In this document: positions 8,508 to 15,742 of the stretch, one piece after another
Numbering within the stretch: position 1 is the stretch's first letter
Layout: each line of letters opens with the position of its first letter
Made by a program: the position numbers and the translations under genes
Origin: Ancylobacter crimeensis
GTDB lineage: Bacteria; Pseudomonadota; Alphaproteobacteria; Rhizobiales; Xanthobacteraceae
NCBI RefSeq assembly: GCF_023016805.1
Contig: NZ_JALKCH010000008.1
Coordinates: 116,977-180,976 of the forward strand
Length of the DNA stretch: 64,000 nt
Direction of reading: 5' to 3'
The notes under the pieces: generated by a model
Told to the model about the DNA's origin: nothing
Databases searched by the model: none
Seen by the model: only the letters and a program-made list of their open reading frames with translations

Positions 8508-9601
8508 GGCGCGGGCACCGTCGCGAAGACGCCGGCGATCAGCTCGGCCACCAGCGCGTCGCGCCGCAATTCGTAGACCGGGTCGAGGAAGATGCGGTGC
8601 GCCATCACCTCCGGGAAGACGGCGCGGATATCTTCCGGCACCACCATGTCGCGGCCGTCGAGCCAGGCGCGGACGCGAGCGGCACGCACAAGGTAGGACA
8701 TGCCGCGCGGGCTCGCCCCGCCCATGACGAGGCGGTCCATCTCGACGCCGGGGATGTCGATGCCATGGCCGGCGGGATCGCGGACCGCATCCCACAGCGC
8801 GGTGACGTAGGTCTCCAGCACCGGGCTGGCGGTGACGCCGGTCTGGATGGCGCGGGCGACCGTGTCGAGCTGGGTCGGGTCCAGCACGCCTTCGCGCACC
8901 TCTTCCATCAGCGCGTCGATATCATGGAAGCGCGGATCGAAGATCAGCCTGCGCCGCGCATCGGCCTGCGCCGGCATGTCGACCGCGATCTCCATCAGGA
9001 AGCGGTCGCGGGCGGCGGCGGGCAGCTCGAAAGTCTCCTCGCGCTCCACCCGGTTGCGGTCGGCGAAGACCTGGAGATGCGGGAAAAAATAGTCGCGATT
9101 GAAGGCGGAGACCGTGCGCTCGGCCATCAGCCGCAGCAGCAGCGAATGAACCTGCGGGCGGGCCCGGTTGATCTCGTTGAAGAAGAAGATGGAGAGGTCG
9201 CCGGCCTGTTTCAGCAGCGGACCGGGATCGATGCGCGGCTTGCCGTCCTCGCCGAGATGGGCGTGGTAGACGAGGTCCGCCGGCATCAGGTCGATGGTGC
9301 CCTCGATGCGGGAGAAGGAGCCGCCGATGGCGCGGGCGACGGCGCGCAGCAGCGTGGTCTTGCCGACGCCGACATCGCCTTCCAGCAGGACATGGCCGCG
9401 GGCGAAGGTGGCGATGGTGATGAGGCGGATGACCCGTTCCTGACCGAGCACCGCCTTGCCGACTTCGCGCTCGAAGGCGAGCGCACGCTCGCGCCAGGTC
9501 GCGAGCAGGGGGTTGGCGAGCAGGGAGGTGCCGGGCTGCGGGCCGGTCGTGGACGGGGCCAGGGATCCGGCGGCGGGCGAGGCAACGGACTGGGTCTGCA
9601 T
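8504..9601 (-). CDS. mxaR: MxaR, MoxR-type AAA+ ATPase
   Basis: A 365-residue AAA+ ATPase of the MoxR family, the founding example being this gene of methanol-oxidation clusters. Walker A is GDVGVGKT at 75-82, Walker B FFFNEINR at 139-146, and the C-terminal lid includes the SPRGMSYLVRAARVRAWL segment. MoxR proteins act as chaperone-like ATPases with vWA partners, here MxaS/MxaC/MxaL. The ATG at 9601 is preceded by GGGAGAA, a good ribosome binding site; the longer upstream reading frame has no homologue-like sequence. The gene is separated from mxaI by 678 bp containing a very stable hairpin, so it may be expressed at a lower level than mxaFJGI. Confidence 0.92.
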   Translation of the reverse strand: MQTQSVASPAAGSLAPSTTGPQPGTSLLANPLLATWRERALAFEREVGKAVLGQERVIRLITIATFARGHVLLEGDVGVGKTTLLRAVARAIGGSFSRIEGTIDLMPADLVYHAHLGEDGKPRIDPGPLLKQAGDLSIFFFNEINRARPQVHSLLLRLMAERTVSAFNRDYFFPHLQVFADRNRVEREETFELPAAARDRFLMEIAVDMPAQADARRRLIFDPRFHDIDALMEEVREGVLDPTQLDTVARAIQTGVTASPVLETYVTALWDAVRDPAGHGIDIPGVEMDRLVMGGASPRGMSYLVRAARVRAWLDGRDMVVPEDIRAVFPEVMAHRIFLDPVYELRRDALVAELIAGVFATVPAP

Positions 9602-9880
9602 CACGTTCTCCCGGCCTTGCTCACGGCACGGGAGCCGCGCGGCCGCAGGACCCCGGCGGGACGCAGGCGCGCGCCGGCCGCGGAGCCGGGACGGCCTGGT
9701 GCGGCGCGGCCGGGATACGGCCGGGGAAGGAAAGGGGAAGGGCGCAAATGCCGGCGGGCGTGCCGGCGGAGGGCGTGCGGGGAAAGGGCGTGCCGGGCAT
9801 GGCTCTCCCCGAGAAAGGTTCGCCCCGCGGATGCGGCTCGGCACGGACTGCGCATGACGTGACGCCCTTGTCGGGGAAAG

Positions 9881-9918
9881 GGCACGACCGCGGGTCGGGA
9901 GCGACCCGCGGTCGTGCC
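9881..9918 (-). terminator. Perfect 17-bp hairpin between mxaI and mxaR
   Basis: Left arm 9881-9897 and right arm 9902-9918 are exact reverse complements, loop 4 nt (9898-9901). On the minus transcript the hairpin is followed by CTTTCCCC, so the U-tract is poor. I read it as an attenuator or mRNA 3'-end stabiliser that separates the structural genes mxaFJGI from the maturation genes. Confidence 0.75.
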
Positions 9919-10172
9919 AAGTGCCCACCGATATCCGTAAGGCCCGGGAAGGCCGACCGGAGGAACGCGTCGCCGGGCCGGAGAAGCACCGGCGTCTTCG
10001 GGTGGGATCTCATGAAAGTCGTGCGCGGCCGGAAGAAGGCCCGGTGATGTTCGGTTCACCGGGTCCGCTCCAGCCTTTTGCCGCCATGCATCGCGCAGGC
10101 AGATCCGCACGACGCCACGCAAGCCGCCCCTGCCGCGAAGGCGAGCCCTGCGCGAAGGCCGGCGGGCCTTCA

Positions 10173-10217
10173 CGGCAGGTTTCTTCGCGGCAGGTTCCTT
10201 TGCGGCAGGTTCCTGCC
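10173..10217. repeat. Three tandem 15-bp repeats
   Basis: The core CGGCAGGTT recurs at 10173, 10188 and 10203 with small changes in the flanking bases. It lies downstream of mxaI in a non-coding gap. Function unknown; possibly slippage. Confidence 0.65.
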
Positions 10218-10279
10218 CCGGCTGGTCCGACCGGAGCCTGTCAGGGGCGAGCGGCTGTCTCACCCGGCGGCCGGGCGGC

Positions 10280-10594
10280 TCAGTCGGCGATCTTCTTGAC
10301 GTCGTATTCCCACTTGCCGGTCTTCTTGAAGTTGGCGACCCGCTGGGCGTTCCGCTCTTCCATGCCCCTGATGGACTCGGACTGCTTGGCGAGTTCCTTG
10401 GGGTCGTGCTTCGGGTCGAACTTGCTGCCGGCAATGACGGCGGGGAAGCCGGGCTTGGGCTCCCAGCAATTGCCGGGGGCGCGGCAGTTGGTGCCGTCAT
10501 AGGCGAGCGCCGGGGCAAGCGCGGCGAAGCCGACGACACCCGCCAGGGCCAAGGCGGTGGAGATGGGAAGCAGGCGCGAAATCGAGGTGGTCAT
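10280..10594 (-). CDS. mxaI: Methanol dehydrogenase small (beta) subunit MxaI
   Basis: A 104-residue precursor with a signal peptide cleaved after residue 31 (ALA-YDGTN). The mature N-terminus YDGTNCRAPGNCWEPKPGFP, with its two cysteines, is the hallmark of MxaI, followed by the lysine-rich helix (KHDPKELAKQ, MEERNAQRV). The beta subunit wraps around MxaF in the alpha2-beta2 enzyme and is found only with the calcium MxaF type, not with XoxF. The ATG at 10594 is preceded by AGGAGA and is preferred over an upstream in-frame start. The gene follows mxaG and precedes the non-coding gap before mxaR. Confidence 0.96.
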   Translation of the reverse strand: MTTSISRLLPISTALALAGVVGFAALAPALAYDGTNCRAPGNCWEPKPGFPAVIAGSKFDPKHDPKELAKQSESIRGMEERNAQRVANFKKTGKWEYDVKKIAD

Positions 10595-10736
10595 GCATCT
10601 CTCCTGATCGTTTCCGGGTGGGTACGGCGCCTCGTGGCGCTCTCCTTCGGTGCGGCGGATGTCCTGGTGGAACATCGCGCCGGTGCCGCAGGCGCGCCGG
10701 GAGGGTCTGGGCGCGTCTGCGAGGCTCGGCTCGCCC

Positions 10737-11327
10737 TCAGCCCGTCCCGCCGCATTCGGGCGGCGTGACGTCGGAAGGCTGGATCGGATTGGTGTCGTGG
10801 TTGAAGGCCTTGAAGGCCTTCTGCTGCTCCGGCGTCAGCCAGGTCGCATCCTTCACGTCGTCCTTGTAGAAATGGCGGACCCAGGCGATGACCAGCAGCA
10901 TCTCGTTGAGGTTCAGCGCGCCGTACATCGGGCCCATCTGACCGGTGGCGCCGCCATAGACCGTCTCGAAGATGCCCTTGTTGGTGGCGTTGCCGGGATA
11001 GGTCCAGTAGCTGTCGTTCAGGCCCGGCCCGATCTTGCCCTCGCCGTAATGGCCATGGCAGCCCGAGCACATGGTGAGGAACAACTCCTCGCCCTTGGGA
11101 AGGCAGAGCTTGTTCTCGATATAGAGATTCTCGCCGGTCTCCAGAAAGTGCTTCACTGCCGGAGTGTCGCGACCTTCCTCGGGAGCCTGGCTGAAGTCCA
11201 GCGGCTCGCCGGTGACGGTGTTGGTGAACATCAGTTCGGCGAGGGCGCTGGAATTGTAGGCGCCGTAGCCGAGGGTACCGAACAGCAGGAACGCGGCGGC
11301 GGTTTTCGCCAGAGAACGTCTCTTCAT
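10737..11327 (-). CDS. mxaG: Cytochrome cL (MxaG), electron acceptor of methanol dehydrogenase
   Basis: A 196-residue c-type cytochrome with an N-terminal secretion signal (about 1-30), one haem-binding motif CSGCH at 87-91 and a candidate axial methionine in GQMGPMYG (131 or 134). The fragment [21 protein letters not shown] is typical of cytochrome cL. It accepts electrons from reduced PQQ in MxaFI in the periplasm and passes them to a class I cytochrome c. It sits between mxaJ and mxaI, as in all complete mxa clusters. Confidence 0.94.
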   Translation of the reverse strand: MKRRSLAKTAAAFLLFGTLGYGAYNSSALAELMFTNTVTGEPLDFSQAPEEGRDTPAVKHFLETGENLYIENKLCLPKGEELFLTMCSGCHGHYGEGKIGPGLNDSYWTYPGNATNKGIFETVYGGATGQMGPMYGALNLNEMLLVIAWVRHFYKDDVKDATWLTPEQQKAFKAFNHDTNPIQPSDVTPPECGGTG

Positions 11328-11452
11328 CGATAGTGGGCCTTTTCGCGGGGGCTTGGCTCTTGAGGCCTGGCTTTGGCCGGGTGGTGCAGAAACCGGGACG
11401 GGGCGCGGGAGGGCAGAAGGACGCGAAATGCGGCCCGCCCGACGCCGCTGTC

Positions 11453-12391
11453 TCAGCTATTGGGCTTCAGGACCGGGATGCCCTCGTCCGAGAGGATCTT
11501 GTCGATCTGCGGACGGGCCTTCTCCAGCGCGGCGTTGATCTCGCCGAGGAGCGCGGTGTCGTCCTTTCGCACCCCGATCGACTGGTCATAGTGCAGCGGG
11601 ATCTTCGGGCCGCCCTCGGTCGCGGAGAAGTCGTCGGCCATCACCGTGATGGTGAGCGGCACGGTCGAGGTCTTCACGTAGCGGGCGACCTCGGGGGCGA
11701 AGGCGATGGCGACGTCGGCGTCGCCCTTGGCCACTTCGCTGACGAGACGGTCGCCCGGGACCTGGACCCACTGGTTGCGGCGGGAGACGAAGTTCACCAG
11801 CGAATACATGTAGGCGGCGTTGTCCTCGTAGCGGCCGAGGCGCTTCACCATGGCTTCAGCGGGCGAGTAGAAGCGGAGGGCGAAGCGGGTCTGCTCCTTC
11901 ACCTTCGGGTCGTCCCACCGGTTGGCGGTGATGTTGCGGTCGGTCCGCGTCACCAACACGTAACCGGTGCGGTAATAGGGCTTGGAGGTGGCGACGCGCT
12001 CGTCGCCGGCGTCCACGCCCATCACGACGTCGCAGCTATTGGCGTCGAGCATGTCGCGGACCATGTAGACGCCCGGACGGTCGGAGCGCACGAAAACCGC
12101 CTTGCGGCCCATGGCTTCGGCGAGCACCTGGGCGATGCGGTCCTCGAAGCCGGTATCGCCCTTCTCGGAGAAGGGGGCCTCGACATTGGAGGCGCAGATG
12201 CGCAGCTCGCCGGGACGGGCGGGTGCGGCGGCGTCGGCGGCCGGCTGCTCGCCGGCATTGGCGGCCCATGCGGGCGCGGCCAGCAGAGCGAGGGCGAGCG
12301 CCGCGGCGGCCGTTCCGGTGAAGGATCGCGACCGGCGGCGCCGGGAGGCGGGCATGGAACCGGAGCTGGCGGGGGTCACGCTGACGGTCAT
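11453..12391 (-). CDS. mxaJ: MxaJ periplasmic maturation protein
   Basis: A 312-residue protein of the family 3 solute-binding fold ([27 protein letters not shown] and later [28 protein letters not shown]). The signal sequence contains a run of arginines followed by a hydrophobic core ending AWA-ANA. MxaJ is needed for production of active methanol dehydrogenase and is found with MxaF/XoxF. An ATG at 12355 is an alternative start. It lies 235 bp downstream of mxaF, a gap that contains a strong hairpin. Confidence 0.92.
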   Translation of the reverse strand: MTVSVTPASSGSMPASRRRRSRSFTGTAAAALALALLAAPAWAANAGEQPAADAAAPARPGELRICASNVEAPFSEKGDTGFEDRIAQVLAEAMGRKAVFVRSDRPGVYMVRDMLDANSCDVVMGVDAGDERVATSKPYYRTGYVLVTRTDRNITANRWDDPKVKEQTRFALRFYSPAEAMVKRLGRYEDNAAYMYSLVNFVSRRNQWVQVPGDRLVSEVAKGDADVAIAFAPEVARYVKTSTVPLTITVMADDFSATEGGPKIPLHYDQSIGVRKDDTALLGEINAALEKARPQIDKILSDEGIPVLKPNS

Positions 12392-12552
12392 GGTCGGGTT
12401 CCTTCCTTGGGGCGCGTTCCACCTGAACCTTGCCGCGGCCTCAGGGCTCTCGGGGGCAAGGGATTTTGAAGAGGAGCAGGATCTTGAAGAGAGCTGTCGT
12501 GCGGGCCGCGACGTGTCGGCCCGGCGGCGTCGTCACGGTCCGGGGACCGGGA

Positions 12553-12589
12553 ACCACCCGCCGCCGGGGGAGAGGCGGCGGCGGGTGGT
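12553..12589 (-). terminator. Strong hairpin directly after mxaF
   Basis: Arms 12553-12565 and 12577-12589 are a perfect 13-bp inverted repeat with an 11-nt loop, 37 nt downstream of the mxaF stop. A second small palindrome follows (about 12537-12550). There is no U-run, so it more likely attenuates transcription or protects the abundant mxaF mRNA end than terminates fully before mxaJ. Confidence 0.75.
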
Positions 12590-12626
12590 CAGGCGGCGTT
12601 TCGGCCGACGATCCGGTGAGCGCGGA

Positions 12627-14531
12627 TCAGTTGGCGGCGCGGATCACCTTGGTGGAGTATTCGCCGACGTTCGGATCCGAGTACGGACCCTTGCCGTCGA
12701 GCGAGAACACCATCACGCCGCCGCCCATCTGGGTGTAGTGCTGGAGGTTCTTGAACGCGCCCACCGCGCCGAGACCGGCGGTCGGGTCGTTCAGGTCGAA
12801 CACCAGGCCGACGCCCGCCCAGCCGCCGACCCCGTACAGGATCGCGACATACTGGGTGCCGTTGTGGGTGAAGGTCATCGGATGACCGATCACGCCGGAG
12901 GGCAGCTTGAACTTCCAGAGCAGTTCGCCGGTGTCGCTGTCGCGGGCCTTGATGAACCCGTCCAGCGTTCCGTAGAACATCACGCCGCCGGCGGTGGCAA
13001 GAGTGCCGCCCCAGGCCGCGAAGCGCTCCATGACTTCCCACTTGAACTTGTTGTTGATCGCGTCATAGGCCTTCACCTGACCCAGACCCAGATAGTTCTG
13101 CCGGTCACCCTTCGGGCCGGGATACATGTTCAGGGTGGCGCCGACGAAGAACTGACCGGCACGGTAGGGAAGCATGAAGGGCTCCCAGTCCATGCAGATG
13201 TGGTTCACGCCCATGAAGAAGGTCTGGCGCGTCGGATCGTAGCTGTCGTGGCCCTGGTTGTGGTAACCCATGGCCGAGGGGCAGATGTCGCGGCCCTTGT
13301 GGTCCATGCGGGTGCCGAATTCCGGGTCGCGCTGCGGCAGGCCGGTCTTCAGGTCGACCTGCTTCACCCAGTTCACGGTGTCGTCGATCTTGTCGGCCGA
13401 GACGAGGTCGCCATTGGTCCGGTCAAGAGTGTAGACGATGCCGTTGCGATCCGGGTGGGTCAGCAGCTTGCGCAGCTTGCCGGTCCTGTCCTTCTGCTCC
13501 GAGAGCATCATGACGTTGACGCCGGCATAGTCCCATTCGTCGTGCGGGGTCTTCTGGTAGCCGAACTTGGCCATGCCGGTGTCGACGTCGCGACCCCAGA
13601 TGGTCATGGTCCACTTGTTGTCGCCCGGACGCATGGTCTCGTTCCAGGGCGCCGGGTTGCCCGACCCGTAATAGATCAGGTTGGTGTCCGGGTCGTAGGC
13701 GTACCAGCCCCAGTTGGTGCCGCCGCCGATCTTCCAGGCGTCGCCTTCCCAGGTGGAGAGGCCGAGGCCCTTCTGGCCGTATTGCGGGTTGTCCTTGTTG
13801 AAGTCGTCGCCGATGCCGATGTCCTCGTCGGAGCCGGTGGCGTAGCGGCGCCACTTCTGCTCGCCGGTCTTCACGTCATAGGCGGTAACATAGCCGCGCA
13901 CGCCGAGCTCGGCGCCCGAGGAGCCGATGATCACCTCGTCCTTCACCACATAGGGGGCGATGGTCAGGGTGGAGCCGACCTTGATGTCGGAGTTCTCGAC
14001 CTTCCAGTACTCCTCGCCGGTCTCGGCGTTGAGCGCCACGACGTTGCCGTCGAGCTGGGTCTTGAGGATGAGCGCCGGTACCTTGCCGTCGCCCGGCCAG
14101 TAGGCGAGGCCGCGGTTCACGACGTCGCAGCAGGCGACCGCGCGGGCGGTGGCGGGCTGCTTGGGCTTGTGCATCCACACGATGTGGCCCGGGTCGTCGA
14201 GATCGAGGGCATAGGTGATGTTCGGGAAGGACGTATGGACATACATCCGGTTGCCGATCACCAGCGGGGTGCCTTCGTGGCCGGAGAGCACGCCGGTGGA
14301 GAACGACCAGGCAGGACGCAGCTGCTTGACGTTCTCCTTGGTGATCTCCTTGGCCTCGCTGTAGTTGTTGGCATTGTAGTTCTTGCCGGTCATCGGCCAG
14401 TTGTCGGTGCTCTTCGACAGCTCGACGAGCTTGTCGTTGGCCGCCGCCGGGGTGATGCCGGCAGCTCCCACCATCGCGCCGAGCGCGACGACGAGCGACA
14501 ACGCGGACACCGAAGACGTCAATCGGGTCAT
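12627..14531 (-). CDS. mxaF: Methanol dehydrogenase large (alpha) subunit MxaF, calcium/PQQ type
   Basis: A 634-residue periplasmic PQQ quinoprotein with a signal peptide cleaved near residue 31. The vicinal disulfide that packs on PQQ is C134-C135 (AVACCDVV). Calcium ligands are E208 (GSSGAELG) and N292 ([10 protein letters not shown]), and the catalytic base is D334 in DEWDYAG. Two residues later there is alanine (A336); lanthanide XoxF enzymes have aspartate there, so this is the calcium MxaF type, in agreement with the presence of mxaI. The tryptophan-docking propeller repeats are intact. A GAGGGAAG ribosome binding site lies 5 nt before the ATG. It oxidises methanol to formaldehyde. First gene of the cluster, divergent from a sensor/regulator operon. 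Confidence 0.97.
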   Translation of the reverse strand: MTRLTSSVSALSLVVALGAMVGAAGITPAAANDKLVELSKSTDNWPMTGKNYNANNYSEAKEITKENVKQLRPAWSFSTGVLSGHEGTPLVIGNRMYVHTSFPNITYALDLDDPGHIVWMHKPKQPATARAVACCDVVNRGLAYWPGDGKVPALILKTQLDGNVVALNAETGEEYWKVENSDIKVGSTLTIAPYVVKDEVIIGSSGAELGVRGYVTAYDVKTGEQKWRRYATGSDEDIGIGDDFNKDNPQYGQKGLGLSTWEGDAWKIGGGTNWGWYAYDPDTNLIYYGSGNPAPWNETMRPGDNKWTMTIWGRDVDTGMAKFGYQKTPHDEWDYAGVNVMMLSEQKDRTGKLRKLLTHPDRNGIVYTLDRTNGDLVSADKIDDTVNWVKQVDLKTGLPQRDPEFGTRMDHKGRDICPSAMGYHNQGHDSYDPTRQTFFMGVNHICMDWEPFMLPYRAGQFFVGATLNMYPGPKGDRQNYLGLGQVKAYDAINNKFKWEVMERFAAWGGTLATAGGVMFYGTLDGFIKARDSDTGELLWKFKLPSGVIGHPMTFTHNGTQYVAILYGVGGWAGVGLVFDLNDPTAGLGAVGAFKNLQHYTQMGGGVMVFSLDGKGPYSDPNVGEYSTKVIRAAN

Positions 14532-14827
14532 CTTGACTTCCCTCGCGTTTCCAGTCCCAGGAGCGCCCGGCTCGATCCTTCGATACGGCCGGGCTGTTAT
14601 GCCCCGACAGCCCCGATCCGGCGGGCCGCGGTACGGCGCGCTTCGGTCATGGCGGCGGGGTTTCTTATGAATTTCTCAAGTCATTCTTGCTTGTTGCATA
14701 ATAGTTTGCGCGATCGACGGGACGTGTCTTGAGGAAGCTCGGCAATTAGACCCGGGAATAGATGGTAACGTTCCGGGAAGTTTTGCCTGTTGGTCGCGTG
14801 CCGGAAATTTGGAATGAGGAAAAATCA

Positions 14828-14866
14828 GCCGTATTTGCAGCCGGTTGTGCGGCATTTGCACCCGGT
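14828..14866. promoter_or_regulatory. Tandem 18-bp direct repeats, 21 bp apart
   Basis: 14828-14845 and 14849-14866 match at 15 of 18 positions around the core ATTTGCA and end in CCGGT. The 21-bp spacing is two helical turns, as expected for two regulator dimers on one DNA face. Candidate binding site of the LuxR-type regulator encoded at 17367. Confidence 0.6.
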
Positions 14867-14904
14867 GAAGGGTTCCGCGGCTTGCGTGCGGACGGCAATG
14901 AGAG

Positions 14905-14916
14905 CACCTATAGGTG
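14905..14916. promoter_or_regulatory. 12-bp perfect palindrome
   Basis: CACCTATAGGTG is self-complementary and lies about 107 bp upstream of the lipoprotein start. Possible operator; no known factor can be named. Confidence 0.4.
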
Positions 14917-15022
14917 AGGTGCGGCACTCTGGTGCAGTCAATATTCATAAGAAGAGCATAAGTATACGTCGATGCCGGCTTTTCGTCGCCACGCACGGTT
15001 TCTGTCGATATCGCGCATCCTC

Positions 15023-15742
15023 ATGAAGATGCTTGCGCTTTCGGCCGCCTGCCTGCTGGCCGGCTGCGGCGAGCAGGAAGACTCGCAGGCGCGCGGACAG
15101 ACCGCGTCGCCGCAGGCCCGCGAGGCCGGTCGGGCGGTGGACCGGCAGGATGCCGCACCCCACGGGGGCGACCCGGTTCTTTCCACCCGCGAGAAGGCGC
15201 CCACCCCCGCGCCCGACGATCTCGCCAGGCGCAGCCACCTCGGCCAGATGGACGGTGCCACCCCCGGCCGCTGGCTCGCCAGCCGCGAAGCCGGCCATGA
15301 CGTGCCGGAGATGGACCCGGCGGTGGAACGCTGGAACACGCTGCTGGCCGATGCCGATTCGCGCTTCGACGAGAGCGGCCGGATGATCGCGAACCGGCTG
15401 GTCCAGCTCACCGAAATGCTGGCCGAAAAGGACCTCGCCGAGCCCGGGCAGCGGCTGCTGGCCGACCTCTCGGCGCTGGCGGTGCCGGGCGCGCGGGCCG
15501 GTTTCGGCACGGTGTGCCAGTATTATTTCAACCTGCGCCGCGGCGGCATGGAGCGCGACGCTGCGCTTGCCCTGCTCAAGACCCAGGCGCCGCCCTCCGC
15601 CAACCGGAGCCGGTCCGATCCGCTGCCGTCCAAGCCCGCGGAAGTGGGGCGCCCGGCGGCGGTGTCGCCCGAGGGCATGCCGCCGGACGTGCGGCCGGCC
15701 GTGCCCTCGCCTCCGCTACCCTCGCCGGGTGACCAGCCATGA
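15023..15742 (+). CDS. Lipoprotein upstream of the Mxa two-component system (possible MxaZ)
   Basis: From the ATG at 15023 the protein begins MKMLALSAACLLAGC, a signal peptide with lipobox LAGC (lipidated Cys at residue 15), giving 239 residues; an upstream in-frame ATG at 14972 would put extra basic residues before it. The middle is helical (about 95-170), the ends are Pro/Ala-rich. I recognise no domain. The stop overlaps the kinase ATG (ATGA), so it is co-translated with the sensor. In Paracoccus a gene of unknown function, moxZ, precedes moxY and moxX in the same divergent position; this may be its counterpart, but that is by context only. It could be a periplasmic partner of the kinase sensor domain. 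Confidence 0.75.
   Translation: MKMLALSAACLLAGCGEQEDSQARGQTASPQAREAGRAVDRQDAAPHGGDPVLSTREKAPTPAPDDLARRSHLGQMDGATPGRWLASREAGHDVPEMDPAVERWNTLLADADSRFDESGRMIANRLVQLTEMLAEKDLAEPGQRLLADLSALAVPGARAGFGTVCQYYFNLRRGGMERDAALALLKTQAPPSANRSRSDPLPSKPAEVGRPAAVSPEGMPPDVRPAVPSPPLPSPGDQP

Larger units (their letters stand above)
9602..10279. other. 678-bp gap inside the mxa cluster
   Basis: Very GC-rich region between mxaI and mxaR. Several long open frames cross it, but all have low-complexity or Arg/Pro/Ser-rich composition without recognisable domains, so I annotate no gene. It holds a perfect 17-bp stem hairpin (9881-9918) and three 15-bp tandem repeats (10173-10217). It may contain a secondary promoter for mxaRSACKLD. 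Confidence 0.6.
14662..14953. promoter_or_regulatory. Mirrored 11-bp motif at both edges of the divergent region
   Basis: ATTCATAAGAA occurs on the minus strand at 14672-14662 and on the plus strand at 14943-14953. Each copy therefore points outward to its own gene: 131 bp before the mxaF ATG and about 70 bp before the lipoprotein ATG at 15023. This suggests a shared activator site or shared core promoter element. Confidence 0.65.
14532..15022. promoter_or_regulatory. Divergent control region between mxaF and the regulator operon
   Basis: A 491-bp non-coding stretch, clearly AT-richer than the genes around it (14660-14830 and 14935-14970 in particular). It should hold the mxaF promoter (minus) and the promoter of the lipoprotein-kinase-regulator operon (plus). 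Structured elements include a mirrored 11-bp motif, an 18-bp tandem repeat at 21-bp spacing and a 12-bp palindrome, listed separately. I could not place -35/-10 boxes with confidence. Confidence 0.8.

Noticed and set aside
9601-10539. Minus-strand 312-codon frame filling the mxaI-mxaR gap, including a Pro-Ala-Ala-Lys run
   Set aside because: It overlaps mxaI in another frame, and the Lys/Ala run comes from the three 15-bp tandem repeats; Ser/Pro/Arg bias argues against a real protein.
12627-14531. Possibility that the dehydrogenase is lanthanide XoxF
   Set aside because: Alanine, not aspartate, is found two residues after the catalytic Asp, and an MxaI subunit gene is present.
12102-14732. 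An 876-codon plus-strand open frame opposite mxaF and mxaJ
   Set aside because: It is antisense to two firmly identified genes, has no domain and reflects the high GC content with few stop codons.
14532-15022. Small gene in the mxaF upstream region (frames at 14676-14996 and 14790-15026)
   Set aside because: No convincing ribosome binding sites or protein-like composition, and the region carries regulatory-type repeats.
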